Of a DNA stretch of 64,000 nucleotides, positions 1-8,803 are shown one piece after another. This DNA is from Candidatus Flavonifractor intestinigallinarum. Lineage in GTDB: Bacteria; Bacillota; Clostridia; Oscillospirales; Oscillospiraceae. The stretch is from contig DWXO01000077.1 of NCBI GenBank assembly GCA_019119165.1, positions 1 through 64,000 of the forward strand, given 5' to 3'. The first letter of the stretch is position 1. Each line of letters begins with the position of its first letter. Under the pieces are notes generated by a model. The model worked only from the letters and a program-made list of their open reading frames with translations, ran no database searches and was not told the origin of the DNA. A program made the translations under genes and the position numbers.

Positions 1-1621
1 GCTTTGGTTCCGGCTCCGGCTCCGGTTCCGGCAGAGCCACCACAAAAGCGCCGGAAGGCACGGGGTCCTCCGGGGAGAGCGCCTGTCCGTTGACGGTAAT
101 GGACGGGACGCCCAGCCGCTGGGCCAGCTGCCCGGCGGTGAGACGGCAGTCCTCGCCTGCCCGGGCGGGGATGAAGTCTACCCGGTCGCCTGCCCGGACG
201 GGGGAGGAGGGCTGAGCCTCCGCGTCGTTGATGCGCAGCACGGCCGGATGGGCCGGCTGCCCGTGAAAGACGGTGCGCCGGCCGTCCACCTGAACGATAA
301 GGGGCTTTCCGGTTTTGCCCAGCAGGTCAAAGTAGGTGTAGCCGTTCATCATCAGCAGGTCCATGGCGGTCAGGCCGCTGCTGCGGAAGAGCTTGGCCGG
401 ATTCCCGTTGAGGGTGACCTGACAGCTGTCGCTGATCAGACCCAGGCCTGCCGATACGGCGATTCCCAGGGGGGTGGTGTATTCCGGGTCCTCCAGATCG
501 ATGATGTCGGAGTACACCGTGGCCTTGAAGTGGCCGCCGGCCACAGCCACCCGCCGGACGTCCATGTCCAAAGCGGCGGCCAGCTGCTCCCGCAGGCCGG
601 AGAGCTTGCTGCCTCCGCCGGCCAGGAACAGGGCCGAGGGCGGGGCGCCGTTGAGCTCCACCACCTGCCGGGCGATCTCGTCGGCCAGCTGCTGCCCCGC
701 GGGCTCCAGCACGGCCAGAGCCTGTTCCACGGAGCAGGTCTGCTCCTGGGCCAGAATGTCGGTGAAGGTCAGGGACTCGCCCCGGCTCAGCTGCGCCTTC
801 ATGTTCTCCGCCGTGGCGTAATCCACCAAAAAGGCTCGCATGAAGGCCTCAGTGATCTCATCTCCGGCCACGGTGGCCATGGTGTAGCCCACCACGCTGC
901 CGTCCCGGCACACGGCGATATCCGAGGTACCGGCGCCGATGTCCACCAGACACAGGTTCAGAAGGCGCAGATCGGCGGGAATGGCGGCGTTGAGGGCGGC
1001 GATTGGCTCCAGGGTGAGGCTGGCAACCTCCAGACCGGCCTGCCGCATCACGGCGTACAGGCTGTCGATGACGCCGCCGGGCAGGAAGGTGGCCACCACC
1101 TGGGCCTCCAGCTTCCGGCCGGTGTGGCCCAGCAGGGTGCTCAGGGGATAGCCGTCCAGCTGATACCGGGTGGCTGTGTAGCCCACCAGCAGAAGCTGCT
1201 GGCCGTCCGAACCGTCGGCGCGGATGGACTGCTCGGCCTCGGCCACGGCGGCGGCCTCCAGCTGGGCCAGGATGGGGGCGGTCACCGATTCGGGGGCGGA
1301 CAGCTCCCGCTGGCTCCGGCCCTGCTCGGTACGCAGGGCCCGGCCGGCGGCGGCCACACAGGCCCGCTCCAGCCGGCACCCCATATCCTGCTCCAGACGC
1401 CTGGTGACCGTCTGCACAGCGGCGGCCACCTGGGCGATATCCTCAATCTGTCCGTCCTGCATGACGCGGTGGGTGTGCAGAAGCTTCTCCACCGCAAGAA
1501 TACGGACCCTTCCGGACTCCTGACGGCCCAGCATACCGATCACGCTTCTGGTGCCGATGTCCAGGGCATAGATCAACTCCGGGTCCTGGTGGGGACGGAG
1601 CGGAAGCGATGTTTCGGACAT
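1..1621 (-). CDS. FtsA/PilM-like actin-fold ATPase (3' end outside window)
   Basis: Reading the minus strand from an ATG at 1621 gives an open frame that runs off the window at base 1, so the C-terminus is missing. The ATG has AAGGAG about 8 bases upstream. Actin-fold nucleotide-binding motifs are visible: DIGTRSV near residue 20, DIGAGTSDIAV in the middle and LAGGGSKLSGL after it. This fits the FtsA/MreB/PilM superfamily. After the ATPase comes an extra C-terminal part containing VQVDGRRTVFHG and LTAGQLAQRLGVPSITVNG, then a Pro-Glu repeat at the window edge. I infer a cytoskeletal or assembly ATPase. It is probably not the main division FtsA, since no ftsZ or division genes are adjacent. It lies 42 bases downstream of the chemoreceptor and may be co-transcribed with it. 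Confidence 0.75.
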   Translation of the reverse strand, partial: MSETSLPLRPHQDPELIYALDIGTRSVIGMLGRQESGRVRILAVEKLLHTHRVMQDGQIEDIAQVAAAVQTVTRRLEQDMGCRLERACVAAAGRALRTEQGRSQRELSAPESVTAPILAQLEAAAVAEAEQSIRADGSDGQQLLLVGYTATRYQLDGYPLSTLLGHTGRKLEAQVVATFLPGGVIDSLYAVMRQAGLEVASLTLEPIAALNAAIPADLRLLNLCLVDIGAGTSDIAVCRDGSVVGYTMATVAGDEITEAFMRAFLVDYATAENMKAQLSRGESLTFTDILAQEQTCSVEQALAVLEPAGQQLADEIARQVVELNGAPPSALFLAGGGSKLSGLREQLAAALDMDVRRVAVAGGHFKATVYSDIIDLEDPEYTTPLGIAVSAGLGLISDSCQVTLNGNPAKLFRSSGLTAMDLLMMNGYTYFDLLGKTGKPLIVQVDGRRTVFHGQPAHPAVLRINDAEAQPSSPVRAGDRVDFIPARAGEDCRLTAGQLAQRLGVPSITVNGQALSPEDPVPSGAFVVALPEPEPEPEPK

Positions 1622-1663
1622 GAGGCAGACTCCTTTCGGAAGATTTCGGACAGTTGTCCGGAC

Positions 1664-3409
1664 TTAGTATTTACTGAAATGGTTCTCATCCATCGTGGGA
1701 TCGGCAGAAAAATCGTCGGCGGGGGCCTGATACTCCGGCTCGAAGGACTGAGGAGCACTGTCCTTCAGGTGGAAACGCTGGACCATCTGCTTCATCATGA
1801 CGGCCTGAGAGGAGAGCTCCTGGCTGGCGGCGGCGGATTCCTCGCTGGTGGCGGAGTTGGTCTGCACCACGGAGGAGATCTGATCCACACCGGTGGTCAG
1901 CTGGGCAATGGCCTCGGCCTCGGAGATGGTGCTCTCCGCCAGCTTCTCCATGTAATCGATGGCCACGCCGGCGTACTCCACGGTCTTCTGCATATTGGCG
2001 TCCACATCCTCGGCCAGGGCGCCGCCCCGCTCCACGGCGGCCATGGAGGACTCGATGAGCTTCTTGGTCTGCTTGGCGGCGTGGTCGGACTTGGAGGCCA
2101 GGTTGCGCACCTCGTCGGCCACAACGGCGAAGCCCTTGCCGGCGCTGCCCGCCCGGGCGGCCTCCACGGCGGCGTTCAGAGCCAGGATATTGGTCTGGAA
2201 GGCGATGTTCTCGATGGTCTCAATGATCTTGCCGATATCCTTCTGGCCGGCGAGGATCTCGCTCATGGCCTTGCGCATCTCCTGCATACGTTCGTTGCTG
2301 ATGCGCACCTGATCGGCGGCCTGGTCGGCCCGCTCCTTGGCGGTCTGGGCGGTCTGGCGGTTGTCCTGAGCGGAGTTGTCCAGATCGTTGATGGTGGCGG
2401 ACAGCTCCTCCACGGCGCTGGCCTGCTCGGTGGAGCCCTGAGCCAGAGCCTGAGAGCCGGTGGACACCTGGTCCGCGCTGGCGGCCACCTGGTCGGCAGC
2501 CTGGAGGATGCTGCTCATGGTGTCGTTGAGCTGCTCCAGCAGATACTCCACATTCTCCTTGATGGGAGCCAGCTCGCCGGGATACTGCTGGGTGACCACG
2601 CAGGACAGATCGCCGTTGGACAGACGCTTGGTCACGGTCACGATATCCTCGATGGTGTCATGCAGAATTTCCTGGGAGGTACGTACGGCGTCGCAGATGC
2701 CGCCGATCTCATCCTTGGACTGGTACTCCAGCGGGTAGGACAGATCGCCCTGGCTGAAGGCCACCACGGCCTTCTCGGCCTGACGGAGAGGCCGGACGAT
2801 GGAGCGCACGGTCAGCAGGTTGAGGGAGATGCTGGCCAGAATGCAGATCACCACCAGCACCACGAGGATGACGATTTCCAGGGTGGTCTGACTTTGAAGC
2901 TGGCGAGTCAGGGCGTCAGTCTGGCTGTTGAGCTCCTGAATGAGGGACTGGCCGGTGGTCACGGCCTGATTGAGCTTGGGGGTACACTGATTCTGAAGGA
3001 GCTGGCTCACCTTGGCGCTGTCGCCCGTCTGCAGGGCCTGGGAAATATCGCCAAAGGCCGCCTCCCAGTCCTCCACCTGCTGGATATACTGGTTGGCCAG
3101 ATCGCTGTTCAGCGTATCGATGGTCTGCAGGGTGGAAGTAATGATGTTGACGGAGTCGTTGATCTCGGACATGGTGGAGGTGTTGTATCCAAACAGGGCC
3201 ATGTCGCGCAGCTGACGGGCAATGGAGTTGACCTCCATTTCGCTCTCCAGAACCGCATTGGTAACACTGACCTGGTTGTTCAGGATATCCTGATAGCTGT
3301 TGCGGGTGCTGGTGATATTCCGGATGGAAAGGACGATCAACAGCAGGGTGAGCAGCAGCGAGATACCCGATGAGATCATCATTTTGGTTCCGACGCGCTT
3401 GTTTTTCAT
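1664..3409 (-). CDS. Methyl-accepting chemotaxis protein
   Basis: A 581-residue membrane chemoreceptor that would relay ligand binding to CheA/CheW. Membrane segment 1 is at residues 10-29 and segment 2 at 178-200. Between them is a mostly helical sensor of about 145 residues, like four-helix-bundle sensors. Two HAMP-like units follow in tandem (about 201-250 and 255-300), then the signalling domain. Its hairpin tip, containing [18 protein letters not shown], is near 404-421. No NWETF-type CheR tether is present at the C-terminus. The start has GGGAGGAAG just upstream. CheR and CheB, which would adapt it, are encoded at 16070-17986. The ligand cannot be inferred. Confidence 0.95.
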   Translation of the reverse strand: MKNKRVGTKMMISSGISLLLTLLLIVLSIRNITSTRNSYQDILNNQVSVTNAVLESEMEVNSIARQLRDMALFGYNTSTMSEINDSVNIITSTLQTIDTLNSDLANQYIQQVEDWEAAFGDISQALQTGDSAKVSQLLQNQCTPKLNQAVTTGQSLIQELNSQTDALTRQLQSQTTLEIVILVVLVVICILASISLNLLTVRSIVRPLRQAEKAVVAFSQGDLSYPLEYQSKDEIGGICDAVRTSQEILHDTIEDIVTVTKRLSNGDLSCVVTQQYPGELAPIKENVEYLLEQLNDTMSSILQAADQVAASADQVSTGSQALAQGSTEQASAVEELSATINDLDNSAQDNRQTAQTAKERADQAADQVRISNERMQEMRKAMSEILAGQKDIGKIIETIENIAFQTNILALNAAVEAARAGSAGKGFAVVADEVRNLASKSDHAAKQTKKLIESSMAAVERGGALAEDVDANMQKTVEYAGVAIDYMEKLAESTISEAEAIAQLTTGVDQISSVVQTNSATSEESAAASQELSSQAVMMKQMVQRFHLKDSAPQSFEPEYQAPADDFSADPTMDENHFSKY

Positions 3410-3465
3410 AAATGCTTCCTCCCGATTCCTATATGTTTCGTAGTTGCGGTATATCCTAAAATCCT

Positions 3466-3483
3466 GCCGGAACTGCTTCCGGC
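3466..3483 (-). terminator. Weak hairpin after the FtsE-like gene
   Basis: A perfect 7-bp stem (GCCGGAA / TTCCGGC) with a four-base loop lies 20 bases past the stop of the FtsE-like gene. Read on the minus strand it is followed by AGGATTTTAG, a short T run. It could be a weak terminator separating this gene from the chemoreceptor gene. Confidence 0.35.
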
Positions 3484-3503
3484 GGAAGGGCGGAGAAATT
3501 GGA

Positions 3504-4214
3504 TCAGATCACATCGCCGTAGCGGCCTTTGGCCACATCACCGAACACGGTGCCGTCCACCAGGGTGATTACCCGGCGCCGCATGAGGTTGACGAAATTT
3601 TTAGCGTGGGAGGCCATGATAATGGTAATGCCATGGCGATTAAGTTCGGACAAAAAGAGGAACAGGTCCCAGGCGGTGTCCTCGTCCAGGTTGGCGGTCA
3701 GCTCATCCAGGACCAGGATTTCCGGATTGTTGATGATGGCCCGGGCCAGTTCCACGCGGCGGCTTTCGCCCAGAGAGAGTTCCACAGGATAGCGGCTGGC
3801 GGTATTTCCAAGCCCCACCAGGCCCAGCGCCTTCTGCACCCGCTCTGCCGGAGATTGCTGTACCCGGCCCCGGCCTAACTGGGCCACAGAAAGAAGATTC
3901 TCCTCAATGGTGCGCTTGCGGGCCAGGGTGGAAAACTGGGGAACATAGCCAAAACACAGCCGCCGGTATGCGCGCTGCCGTTGGGACATACGGGTGACGT
4001 TGACCTCGTCCAGGAAAATGTGGCCGTGGGTAGGCGGGGTCTCGCAGGCGATCAGCTGCAAAAGCGTGCTTTTGCCCGCGCCGCTGCTGCCCGTCACAAA
4101 GACAAACTCGCCCTGCTCAATGGTCAGATCCACCGAGCGGATGGCGTGAACCACCTGTTTTTCGTGTTCCTGGGGATAGTCCTTACCGATCCCTTCCAAA
4201 CGTATTTGCGGCAT
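3504..4214 (-). CDS. FtsE-like ABC transporter ATP-binding protein, no permease partner nearby
   Basis: A 236-residue ABC ATPase. Walker A is GSSGAGKST at residues 42-50, the Q-loop is YVPQFS, Walker B is [14 protein letters not shown] near 165 and the switch histidine is in MASHA. Length and the N-terminus ([11 protein letters not shown]) resemble FtsE and the lipoprotein-release class. The signature motif is [13 protein letters not shown], not LSGGQ. I chose the ATG at 4214 because AAGGAG lies just upstream; a longer frame from 4355 would run through the divergent promoter. No FtsX-like permease is visible next to it. FtsEX normally controls cell-wall hydrolases, so the divergent C39-like peptidase may be functionally linked, but this is inference. 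Confidence 0.8.
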   Translation of the reverse strand: MPQIRLEGIGKDYPQEHEKQVVHAIRSVDLTIEQGEFVFVTGSSGAGKSTLLQLIACETPPTHGHIFLDEVNVTRMSQRQRAYRRLCFGYVPQFSTLARKRTIEENLLSVAQLGRGRVQQSPAERVQKALGLVGLGNTASRYPVELSLGESRRVELARAIINNPEILVLDELTANLDEDTAWDLFLFLSELNRHGITIIMASHAKNFVNLMRRRVITLVDGTVFGDVAKGRYGDVI

Positions 4215-4246
4215 AGTAGACTCCTTGTGTACAAAAACAAAAATGT

Positions 4247-4256
4247 TTGCTATAAT
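4247..4256 (+). promoter_or_regulatory. Extended -10 SigA-type promoter for the C39-like peptidase
   Basis: TGCTATAAT at 4248-4256 is a perfect TATAAT with an extended -10 TG. A poor -35 (TTGTGT at 4225-4230) lies 20 bases upstream. Transcription would start about 20 bases before the GTG at 4283. Confidence 0.6.
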
Positions 4257-4282
4257 CATTTCCACAAATAGGGTAAGGCGGT

Positions 4283-5155
4283 GTGGAAGTTTTGGACAAA
4301 GAGAAGAGACGGCGCAAGCGGTTTCTCCGTCCGCTGGGGCTGGTGCTGCTGGCACTGCTCTGTATCGGCGGGGTGGAGCTGGCTGTGTGCCGGGTCATGG
4401 CGCCGGAACTGTACCAGCGCATCACCTACCCGGCGGCGGAGCTGTTCCGGCGCATTGGAGAAGGGGGACAGGCGCTGGCCGAGCGTGTGGGCAGCGCGCT
4501 TTCCAAGCAGGAGCCATCGGTTACGGTCAATCAGGCCATACAGGAGCCGCCCCAGCCGGAGGAGCCGCTGATTCAGGACCCGGCAGCCACGCAGTTTGAC
4601 TGGAGCGGCGAACAGGAGATCCTGACCGGCGGCCTGGCCGATCTGGTCTATTTCAATCAGGGGGAGGCCCCCTGGGCCGACGCCCTCTATGGCTCCGACC
4701 CCATCCGGGGCTATGGCTGCGGTCCCACGGCCATGTCCATGGTGGTGTCCACCTTGGGCGACCAGGTGGTGGACCCGGCGGAGATGGCCCGGATCGCCGA
4801 TGAACAGGGCTACTGTGCCGCCGGCAGCGGGTCCTATCTCGCCATTGTGGAGGGTCTGGCCGCCTACTTCGGGCTGAACGTGGAACCGTGCTACGGGATA
4901 TCCGCCGATGAGCTGCGGCAGCTGCTGGCCTCGGGCAACCTGCTGGTGGCGCTGATGGGCCCGGGGCATTTTACCCAGGGCGGGCATTTTATCGTCCTGC
5001 GGGGCGTGACGCTGACCGGTGAAGTGCTGGTGGCCGACCCGAACAGCCGGGATCGAAGCCTGGCGCTGTGGGATGCCCAGCTTATTCTGGACGAGCTGTC
5101 ATCAAGCCGCATCGACGGAGCGCCCCTGTGGTGCTTCTCCATGCTGGAGCAATAA
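4283..5155 (+). CDS. Membrane-anchored C39-like cysteine peptidase
   Basis: A 290-residue protein with a basic N-terminus (KEKRRRKRFLR), one membrane segment at about residues 17-35, a Pro/Glu linker near 80-100 and a C-terminal papain-like domain. Catalytic candidates fit the Peptidase_C39_2 family: Cys in GYGCGPTAMSMV, His in GGHFIVLRG and Asp in VADPNS. The domain should face outward. The start is a GTG at 4283 with a weak TAAGG site; a TTG at 4292 is an alternative. It stands alone between an extended -10 promoter and a terminator. Without a bacteriocin transporter or GG leader peptide nearby, a role in cell-surface protein or wall processing is more likely than bacteriocin export. Confidence 0.75.
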   Translation: MEVLDKEKRRRKRFLRPLGLVLLALLCIGGVELAVCRVMAPELYQRITYPAAELFRRIGEGGQALAERVGSALSKQEPSVTVNQAIQEPPQPEEPLIQDPAATQFDWSGEQEILTGGLADLVYFNQGEAPWADALYGSDPIRGYGCGPTAMSMVVSTLGDQVVDPAEMARIADEQGYCAAGSGSYLAIVEGLAAYFGLNVEPCYGISADELRQLLASGNLLVALMGPGHFTQGGHFIVLRGVTLTGEVLVADPNSRDRSLALWDAQLILDELSSSRIDGAPLWCFSMLEQ

Positions 5156-5167
5156 GAACGGACACGT

Positions 5168-5202
5168 CCCCCTGCCGACTGACGTCGACAGGGGGCGTTT
5201 TG
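5168..5202 (+). terminator. Rho-independent terminator after the C39-like gene
   Basis: An 11-bp stem with one mismatch (CCCCCTGCCGA at 5168-5178 with TCGACAGGGGG at 5185-5195), a six-base loop and CGTTTT. It separates two convergent genes. Confidence 0.7.
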
Positions 5203-5219
5203 TGTCGAAACGCGTAGGA

Positions 5220-5630
5220 TCAGGTCTTGTCTTTGGCGTAAAAGGAGTTCTTTCCGCCCAAACGCCGGCTGACGGACTGGTCCACCCGCCGTACCCGTTC
5301 CAGCAGGGCGCGGTTACGCTGGACCTGGTGCAGCAGCGCCTCGCCTGCCGGTGAGGGCGGGGTACCGGAAAAGTCGCCGGAAATCATCTGGTGGAGCAGC
5401 GCCCCGTCCGTCCCGGGCAGCGCTTCGCATTGCCGGCGCAGCATGAGCTGACAGTCGGCCAGACGCTGGAGCTCCTCCTGACGCATGGAGAGGAACATCC
5501 GAACCGACACCTGATCCTGACGGTCCACAGCTTGGGACAGCTGGTCGGTCAACTCGGAAACCTCGGTCAGCAAAACGTACATTTTGCGCTGGACGGCGCT
5601 GGCGGCGCTGAAATGTCGATCATCCAACAT
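5220..5630 (-). CDS. Small helical protein in the FliT/FlgN-like chaperone position
   Basis: A 136-residue, soluble, mainly helical protein that starts 9 bases after fliS, with GGAGTC upstream of its ATG at 5630. It has a Leu- and Gln-rich heptad pattern in the first 70 residues (LLTEVSELTDQLSQAV) and a basic C-terminus. In many bacteria the gene after fliS is fliT, an export chaperone for FliD. Sequence similarity to FliT or FlgN cannot be claimed by eye, so the assignment rests on size, composition and the fliD-fliS neighbourhood. It could also be a lineage-specific flagellar protein. Confidence 0.55.
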   Translation of the reverse strand: MLDDRHFSAASAVQRKMYVLLTEVSELTDQLSQAVDRQDQVSVRMFLSMRQEELQRLADCQLMLRRQCEALPGTDGALLHQMISGDFSGTPPSPAGEALLHQVQRNRALLERVRRVDQSVSRRLGGKNSFYAKDKT

Positions 5631-5639
5631 GGCAGACTC

Positions 5640-6014
5640 CTATCGGCTGGACACATTTTTGTCGGCGGTGCGGAAGCTCTCCCGCAGCTCGCCGGCCATA
5701 CGCTTGACCCGTTCCAGCTCGGTTTTGTTCCGGCCGCTCTTTACCCGGCTGAGCTCGTAGCAGAAGAACTCATACAGGCGGGTCAGCTGCCCGCTGATCT
5801 CATATTTGTGGTCCAGCGTACTGTCCAGATAGCGAATGATCTTCACGGCGTGGTCCACCGACGCTTCAAAAACGGGATAGTCCTCCTTGGCAAGGGCCAG
5901 CTCAGCCTGGGTCAGCCGCTTGACCAGTTCGTCATAGACCAGCAGCAGCAGCTCACCCTGCGTCATGGTATTCAGAGACTGCTCCCGATATTGCTGGTAA
6001 CCTCGCATATCCAT
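5640..6014 (-). CDS. fliS: FliS, flagellin export chaperone
   Basis: A 124-residue protein with the FliS hallmarks: an N-terminal YQQYREQSLNTMTQGELLLL stretch, the LVYDELVKRL helix, a central LDSTLDHKYEISGQLTRLYEF and a helical C-terminus. FliS binds the C-terminal D0 helix of flagellin in the cytoplasm, keeps it monomeric and hands it to FlhA. It lies 24 bases downstream of fliD on the same strand. AAAGGA sits upstream of the ATG at 6014. Confidence 0.95.
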   Translation of the reverse strand: MDMRGYQQYREQSLNTMTQGELLLLVYDELVKRLTQAELALAKEDYPVFEASVDHAVKIIRYLDSTLDHKYEISGQLTRLYEFFCYELSRVKSGRNKTELERVKRMAGELRESFRTADKNVSSR

Positions 6015-6038
6015 AAAGGTATGTCCTTTCCGTTCTGA

Positions 6039-8573
6039 TTAACCGCCCATGAGACCGGACAGAGCCGAGCTCTGAGAGTTCATCTGATTGATGAGCAGTT
6101 CCAACTGGGTGAACTTGTTGGTGTAATAGTCCACCTTATTGGACATCTTGTCCTGCCACTTGGAGATCTCATCCTCAACGTCCTGCATCTGGTTGAGCAG
6201 GGTGTTGTCCAGGGCGGCGGTGGGGGCGTATTTGGAACCGGCTTTCTCAATGAGGATGCCCTTGGGGTCGCCGGTGGTGGAGGCGTACCGGTCAAGGACG
6301 GTCTGAATGGAGGTCATCAGACCATTGGTGGCGGCGCCGTTTTCCTTGGACTTGGTAAAGGCCTCCTGCACCTTGTCGGGGTCACTCTCCAGGGCCTCCC
6401 GGAAGGCCTGCTCGTCAAAGGTGAGGGTGGTCAGACCGTCGGAGTAGGAGGTGGAGATACCCATGGAGCGCAGGGTGGAGCCGTCCGCGCCGCCCGGGGA
6501 GATGGCGTTGCGCAGCTGGTTATAGAGGGAGGACAGGTCGCTGTCCATAAACAGAAGGCCGGTCTTGGCCTTTTCCTCATAGTTTTCAATGGCGGATTCG
6601 CTCATGTCCGCCATTTCGTCGTCGGTGAGGGGCTCATACCGGGAGCCGTCGGACTGCTGCAGAGGCATATCGGAGTAAGCGCTTTTGACCTCTTTGATGA
6701 TGGTGTTGAAATCCTCCACCATTTTCTTCACGGCGTCCACGATTTTGTCCGCGTCGGTGGTGCTGGTGAAGGTGACCTTCTCCGAGTCATTGGCGGCCTC
6801 AAAGGTGCCGTTGAGGGTGACGGACATACCGTCCAGGTCCACCGTGTTGGAGGAGCGGACCAGATCCATGTCCTGACCGTTGATGGTGACGTTGAGCAGG
6901 GCGTCCTTGCCGTCGGAGTAGTCATCGCCCAGGGTATCCAGGCGTTTGCCGTCGGCATCCAGTGTGGCGCCGAAGATAGCGGCGCCCAGGCCGCCGGCTT
7001 CAATGTCCACCCGGCCTGCCGAGCCGGTGTCCTTGGCGGTAAAGACGAACTGGCCGGAGGTCTGGGAGTACTCCACCCGAACGCCGGCCTCGGTGTTGGC
7101 GTTGATGGCGTTGATGATGGTGTTCATCTCGGTGTTTTTGGAGTACTGGCCGATGACCGTGTCGTTGACCTTGAGCTCAAAGAGCAGGTTGCCGTCCTCG
7201 TCCACGCGGTAGCCGTCTTTGTTGACCTGATTGCCATCCTCGTCCACATAACCGGTGACATTGCCGTCGCCATCTTTCTGTTCGGTAACGGCTCCTGTGC
7301 CCTTAACGGCGTTGCTGAGGTTGTTCCAATCCCAACCATCCAGCTTCAGATCGCCCAGGGTCTTGCTGGTGTCCAGATAGCTGGTCAGGCCGGAACCGAT
7401 GCCCAGCACGTCTCCCACATCGGAGTTGGAGGCCTTTACGGAGAAGGTGGAATTTTTGACGGAGGGGTCCATGGTAAAGGTGAGGCCGTCCCGGTCAAAG
7501 GTGGCGCTGACCTTGGCCGTGGAGCCGTCCACCGTGCCGAAGGCGTTTTTCAGCTCCGCGTTGATGGCAGCTTCAAATTCGCCCAGATCGGTGATGCTCT
7601 GGAATTTGTCCAGGCTGATGGTTTTGCTCTTGCCGTCCATGGTGACGGTAAGGGTTTGGCCGGAGATAAACTCGCCCAGGGTGAGGTCTTTGGTCATGCT
7701 GTCGGGGGTGCCCAGGGAGACTTGCTGCTTGCCGTCGTCGCCCAGATCGCCCAGCTTGTCGGCCAGATTGCCGGTGGCGCCGGTGATGGCCACGGTGTTG
7801 CCGGCGTTTTTCTTGTCGCTGACGGAGATGGAAATGGTCCCGTCGTAGGTGGACTTGACCTCCACGCCGATATACTCGTCGGCGTTGCCGGAGCCGCCGC
7901 TGGTGGAGATCTTCTGCTCGCTGAGCTTTTCGTTGATGGCGTCCTGGAGGGCCTGGGTGTCGAAGCTGCCGTCCTTTTCAAAGAACTCCCGCTGACCCAG
8001 GTCAATAGAGACCGTCTTGCTGCCGTAGGTGAAGGTCATGGAGCCGGACAGCTGGCTCACCGTCACGGTGTCGTCCGCGTTGACGCCCAGCTCGCCGCCG
8101 CTGATGGTGGTCTTGCCGCTGCTGTCAACGGACACGCTGCCGTTGAGCTTGTCGGCGTTGTTGCTGTACCGGGCGGCGGCGGCCAGCTGCTTTACCGAGT
8201 TGATCACCACCTGGCTGCTGGTTTTTCCCATGGCGGAAATGAGGTCGGCGTTGGCGCCGTTGGTGGTGATGTTCACCGCGTTGTTAAAGAAGCTGGAACT
8301 GAGCAGATTGGTGGAGGAGTAGACGTAGGAGGCATAATTACGGGAGAACTCCACCAGTTTGTCGGAGATGCTCTGATAGGCCTCCTGCTTCCACTCCAGT
8401 GTGGTATGATCCTTCTGGAGAGACTGGATCTTCTGCTGGTAGCTCTGCACTACGCCGGAGATCAACTCCTCCGTGTCCATTCCGCTGGCCAGACCGGAAA
8501 TGATATTGTAGGTTCGGTTGCCATAGACGCTGCTGGAGGAGCTGGAGCCGGACAGGCTGTTGATCGATGCCAT
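6039..8573 (-). CDS. fliD: FliD, flagellar filament cap (large form)
   Basis: An 844-residue filament cap protein that helps flagellin fold at the tip. The N-terminal FliD domain is clear (NIISGLASGMDTEELISGVV at about 23-42, then a coiled coil to about 90). So is the C-terminal coiled coil (WQDKMSNKVDYYTNKFTQLE). The protein is far longer than the roughly 500 residues of the Bacillus protein; the extra length is an inserted beta-rich domain. Within it, at 7190-7285, are repeated Asp-rich loops such as YVDEDGNQ and YRVDEDGNLL, which look like calcium-binding loops. The start has AAGGAG and follows a SigD-like promoter. It heads the operon with fliS. Confidence 0.93.
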   Translation of the reverse strand: MASINSLSGSSSSSSVYGNRTYNIISGLASGMDTEELISGVVQSYQQKIQSLQKDHTTLEWKQEAYQSISDKLVEFSRNYASYVYSSTNLLSSSFFNNAVNITTNGANADLISAMGKTSSQVVINSVKQLAAAARYSNNADKLNGSVSVDSSGKTTISGGELGVNADDTVTVSQLSGSMTFTYGSKTVSIDLGQREFFEKDGSFDTQALQDAINEKLSEQKISTSGGSGNADEYIGVEVKSTYDGTISISVSDKKNAGNTVAITGATGNLADKLGDLGDDGKQQVSLGTPDSMTKDLTLGEFISGQTLTVTMDGKSKTISLDKFQSITDLGEFEAAINAELKNAFGTVDGSTAKVSATFDRDGLTFTMDPSVKNSTFSVKASNSDVGDVLGIGSGLTSYLDTSKTLGDLKLDGWDWNNLSNAVKGTGAVTEQKDGDGNVTGYVDEDGNQVNKDGYRVDEDGNLLFELKVNDTVIGQYSKNTEMNTIINAINANTEAGVRVEYSQTSGQFVFTAKDTGSAGRVDIEAGGLGAAIFGATLDADGKRLDTLGDDYSDGKDALLNVTINGQDMDLVRSSNTVDLDGMSVTLNGTFEAANDSEKVTFTSTTDADKIVDAVKKMVEDFNTIIKEVKSAYSDMPLQQSDGSRYEPLTDDEMADMSESAIENYEEKAKTGLLFMDSDLSSLYNQLRNAISPGGADGSTLRSMGISTSYSDGLTTLTFDEQAFREALESDPDKVQEAFTKSKENGAATNGLMTSIQTVLDRYASTTGDPKGILIEKAGSKYAPTAALDNTLLNQMQDVEDEISKWQDKMSNKVDYYTNKFTQLELLINQMNSQSSALSGLMGG

Positions 8574-8645
8574 ATTTTCACACTCCTTTTTTAAAGCAAG
8601 AAAGAGAACCGGATGTTAAAGGTACCGCGCCGGATTTGTGCCGTG

Positions 8646-8674
8646 TTGACAAAAAACGACAGGTTGAGTACAAT
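8646..8674 (+). promoter_or_regulatory. SigA-type promoter for parA-comFB
   Basis: TTGACA (8646-8651), a 17-base spacer and TACAAT (8669-8674). The -35 is a perfect match and the -10 has one mismatch. The leader to the ATG at 8804 would be about 120 bases. Confidence 0.75.
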
Positions 8675-8709
8675 GATCTGGAACGTAAATGTATGTTCTC
8701 TCAACACTT

Positions 8710-8735
8710 ATATCGTCCGTTACGGCGAAAGATTA
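8710..8735 (-). promoter_or_regulatory. SigD (sigma-28)-like promoter for fliD-fliS
   Basis: Read on the minus strand: TAAT, 14 bases, GACGATAT. This matches the TAAA-N14-16-GCCGATAT pattern at 10 of 12 positions. It overlaps the leader of the divergent parA gene. Confidence 0.5.
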
Positions 8736-8803
8736 AGAGCTCTCACCTATTTTTTCTGCAAAGCCGGGAGAGATTCTGACGGGCGGACAGGGAGGGTATG
8801 AGT

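Noticed and set aside
248-3373. Plus-strand open frame of 1041 codons
   Set aside because: It is the antisense shadow of the FtsA-like gene and the chemoreceptor, both of which have clear motifs and ribosome sites. High GC keeps stops rare on the opposite strand. The translation is Gly/His/Leu-rich without any domain.
4283-5155. Bacteriocin-processing C39 peptidase
   Set aside because: There is no ABC transporter fusion and no double-glycine peptide nearby. The protein has a single N-terminal anchor.
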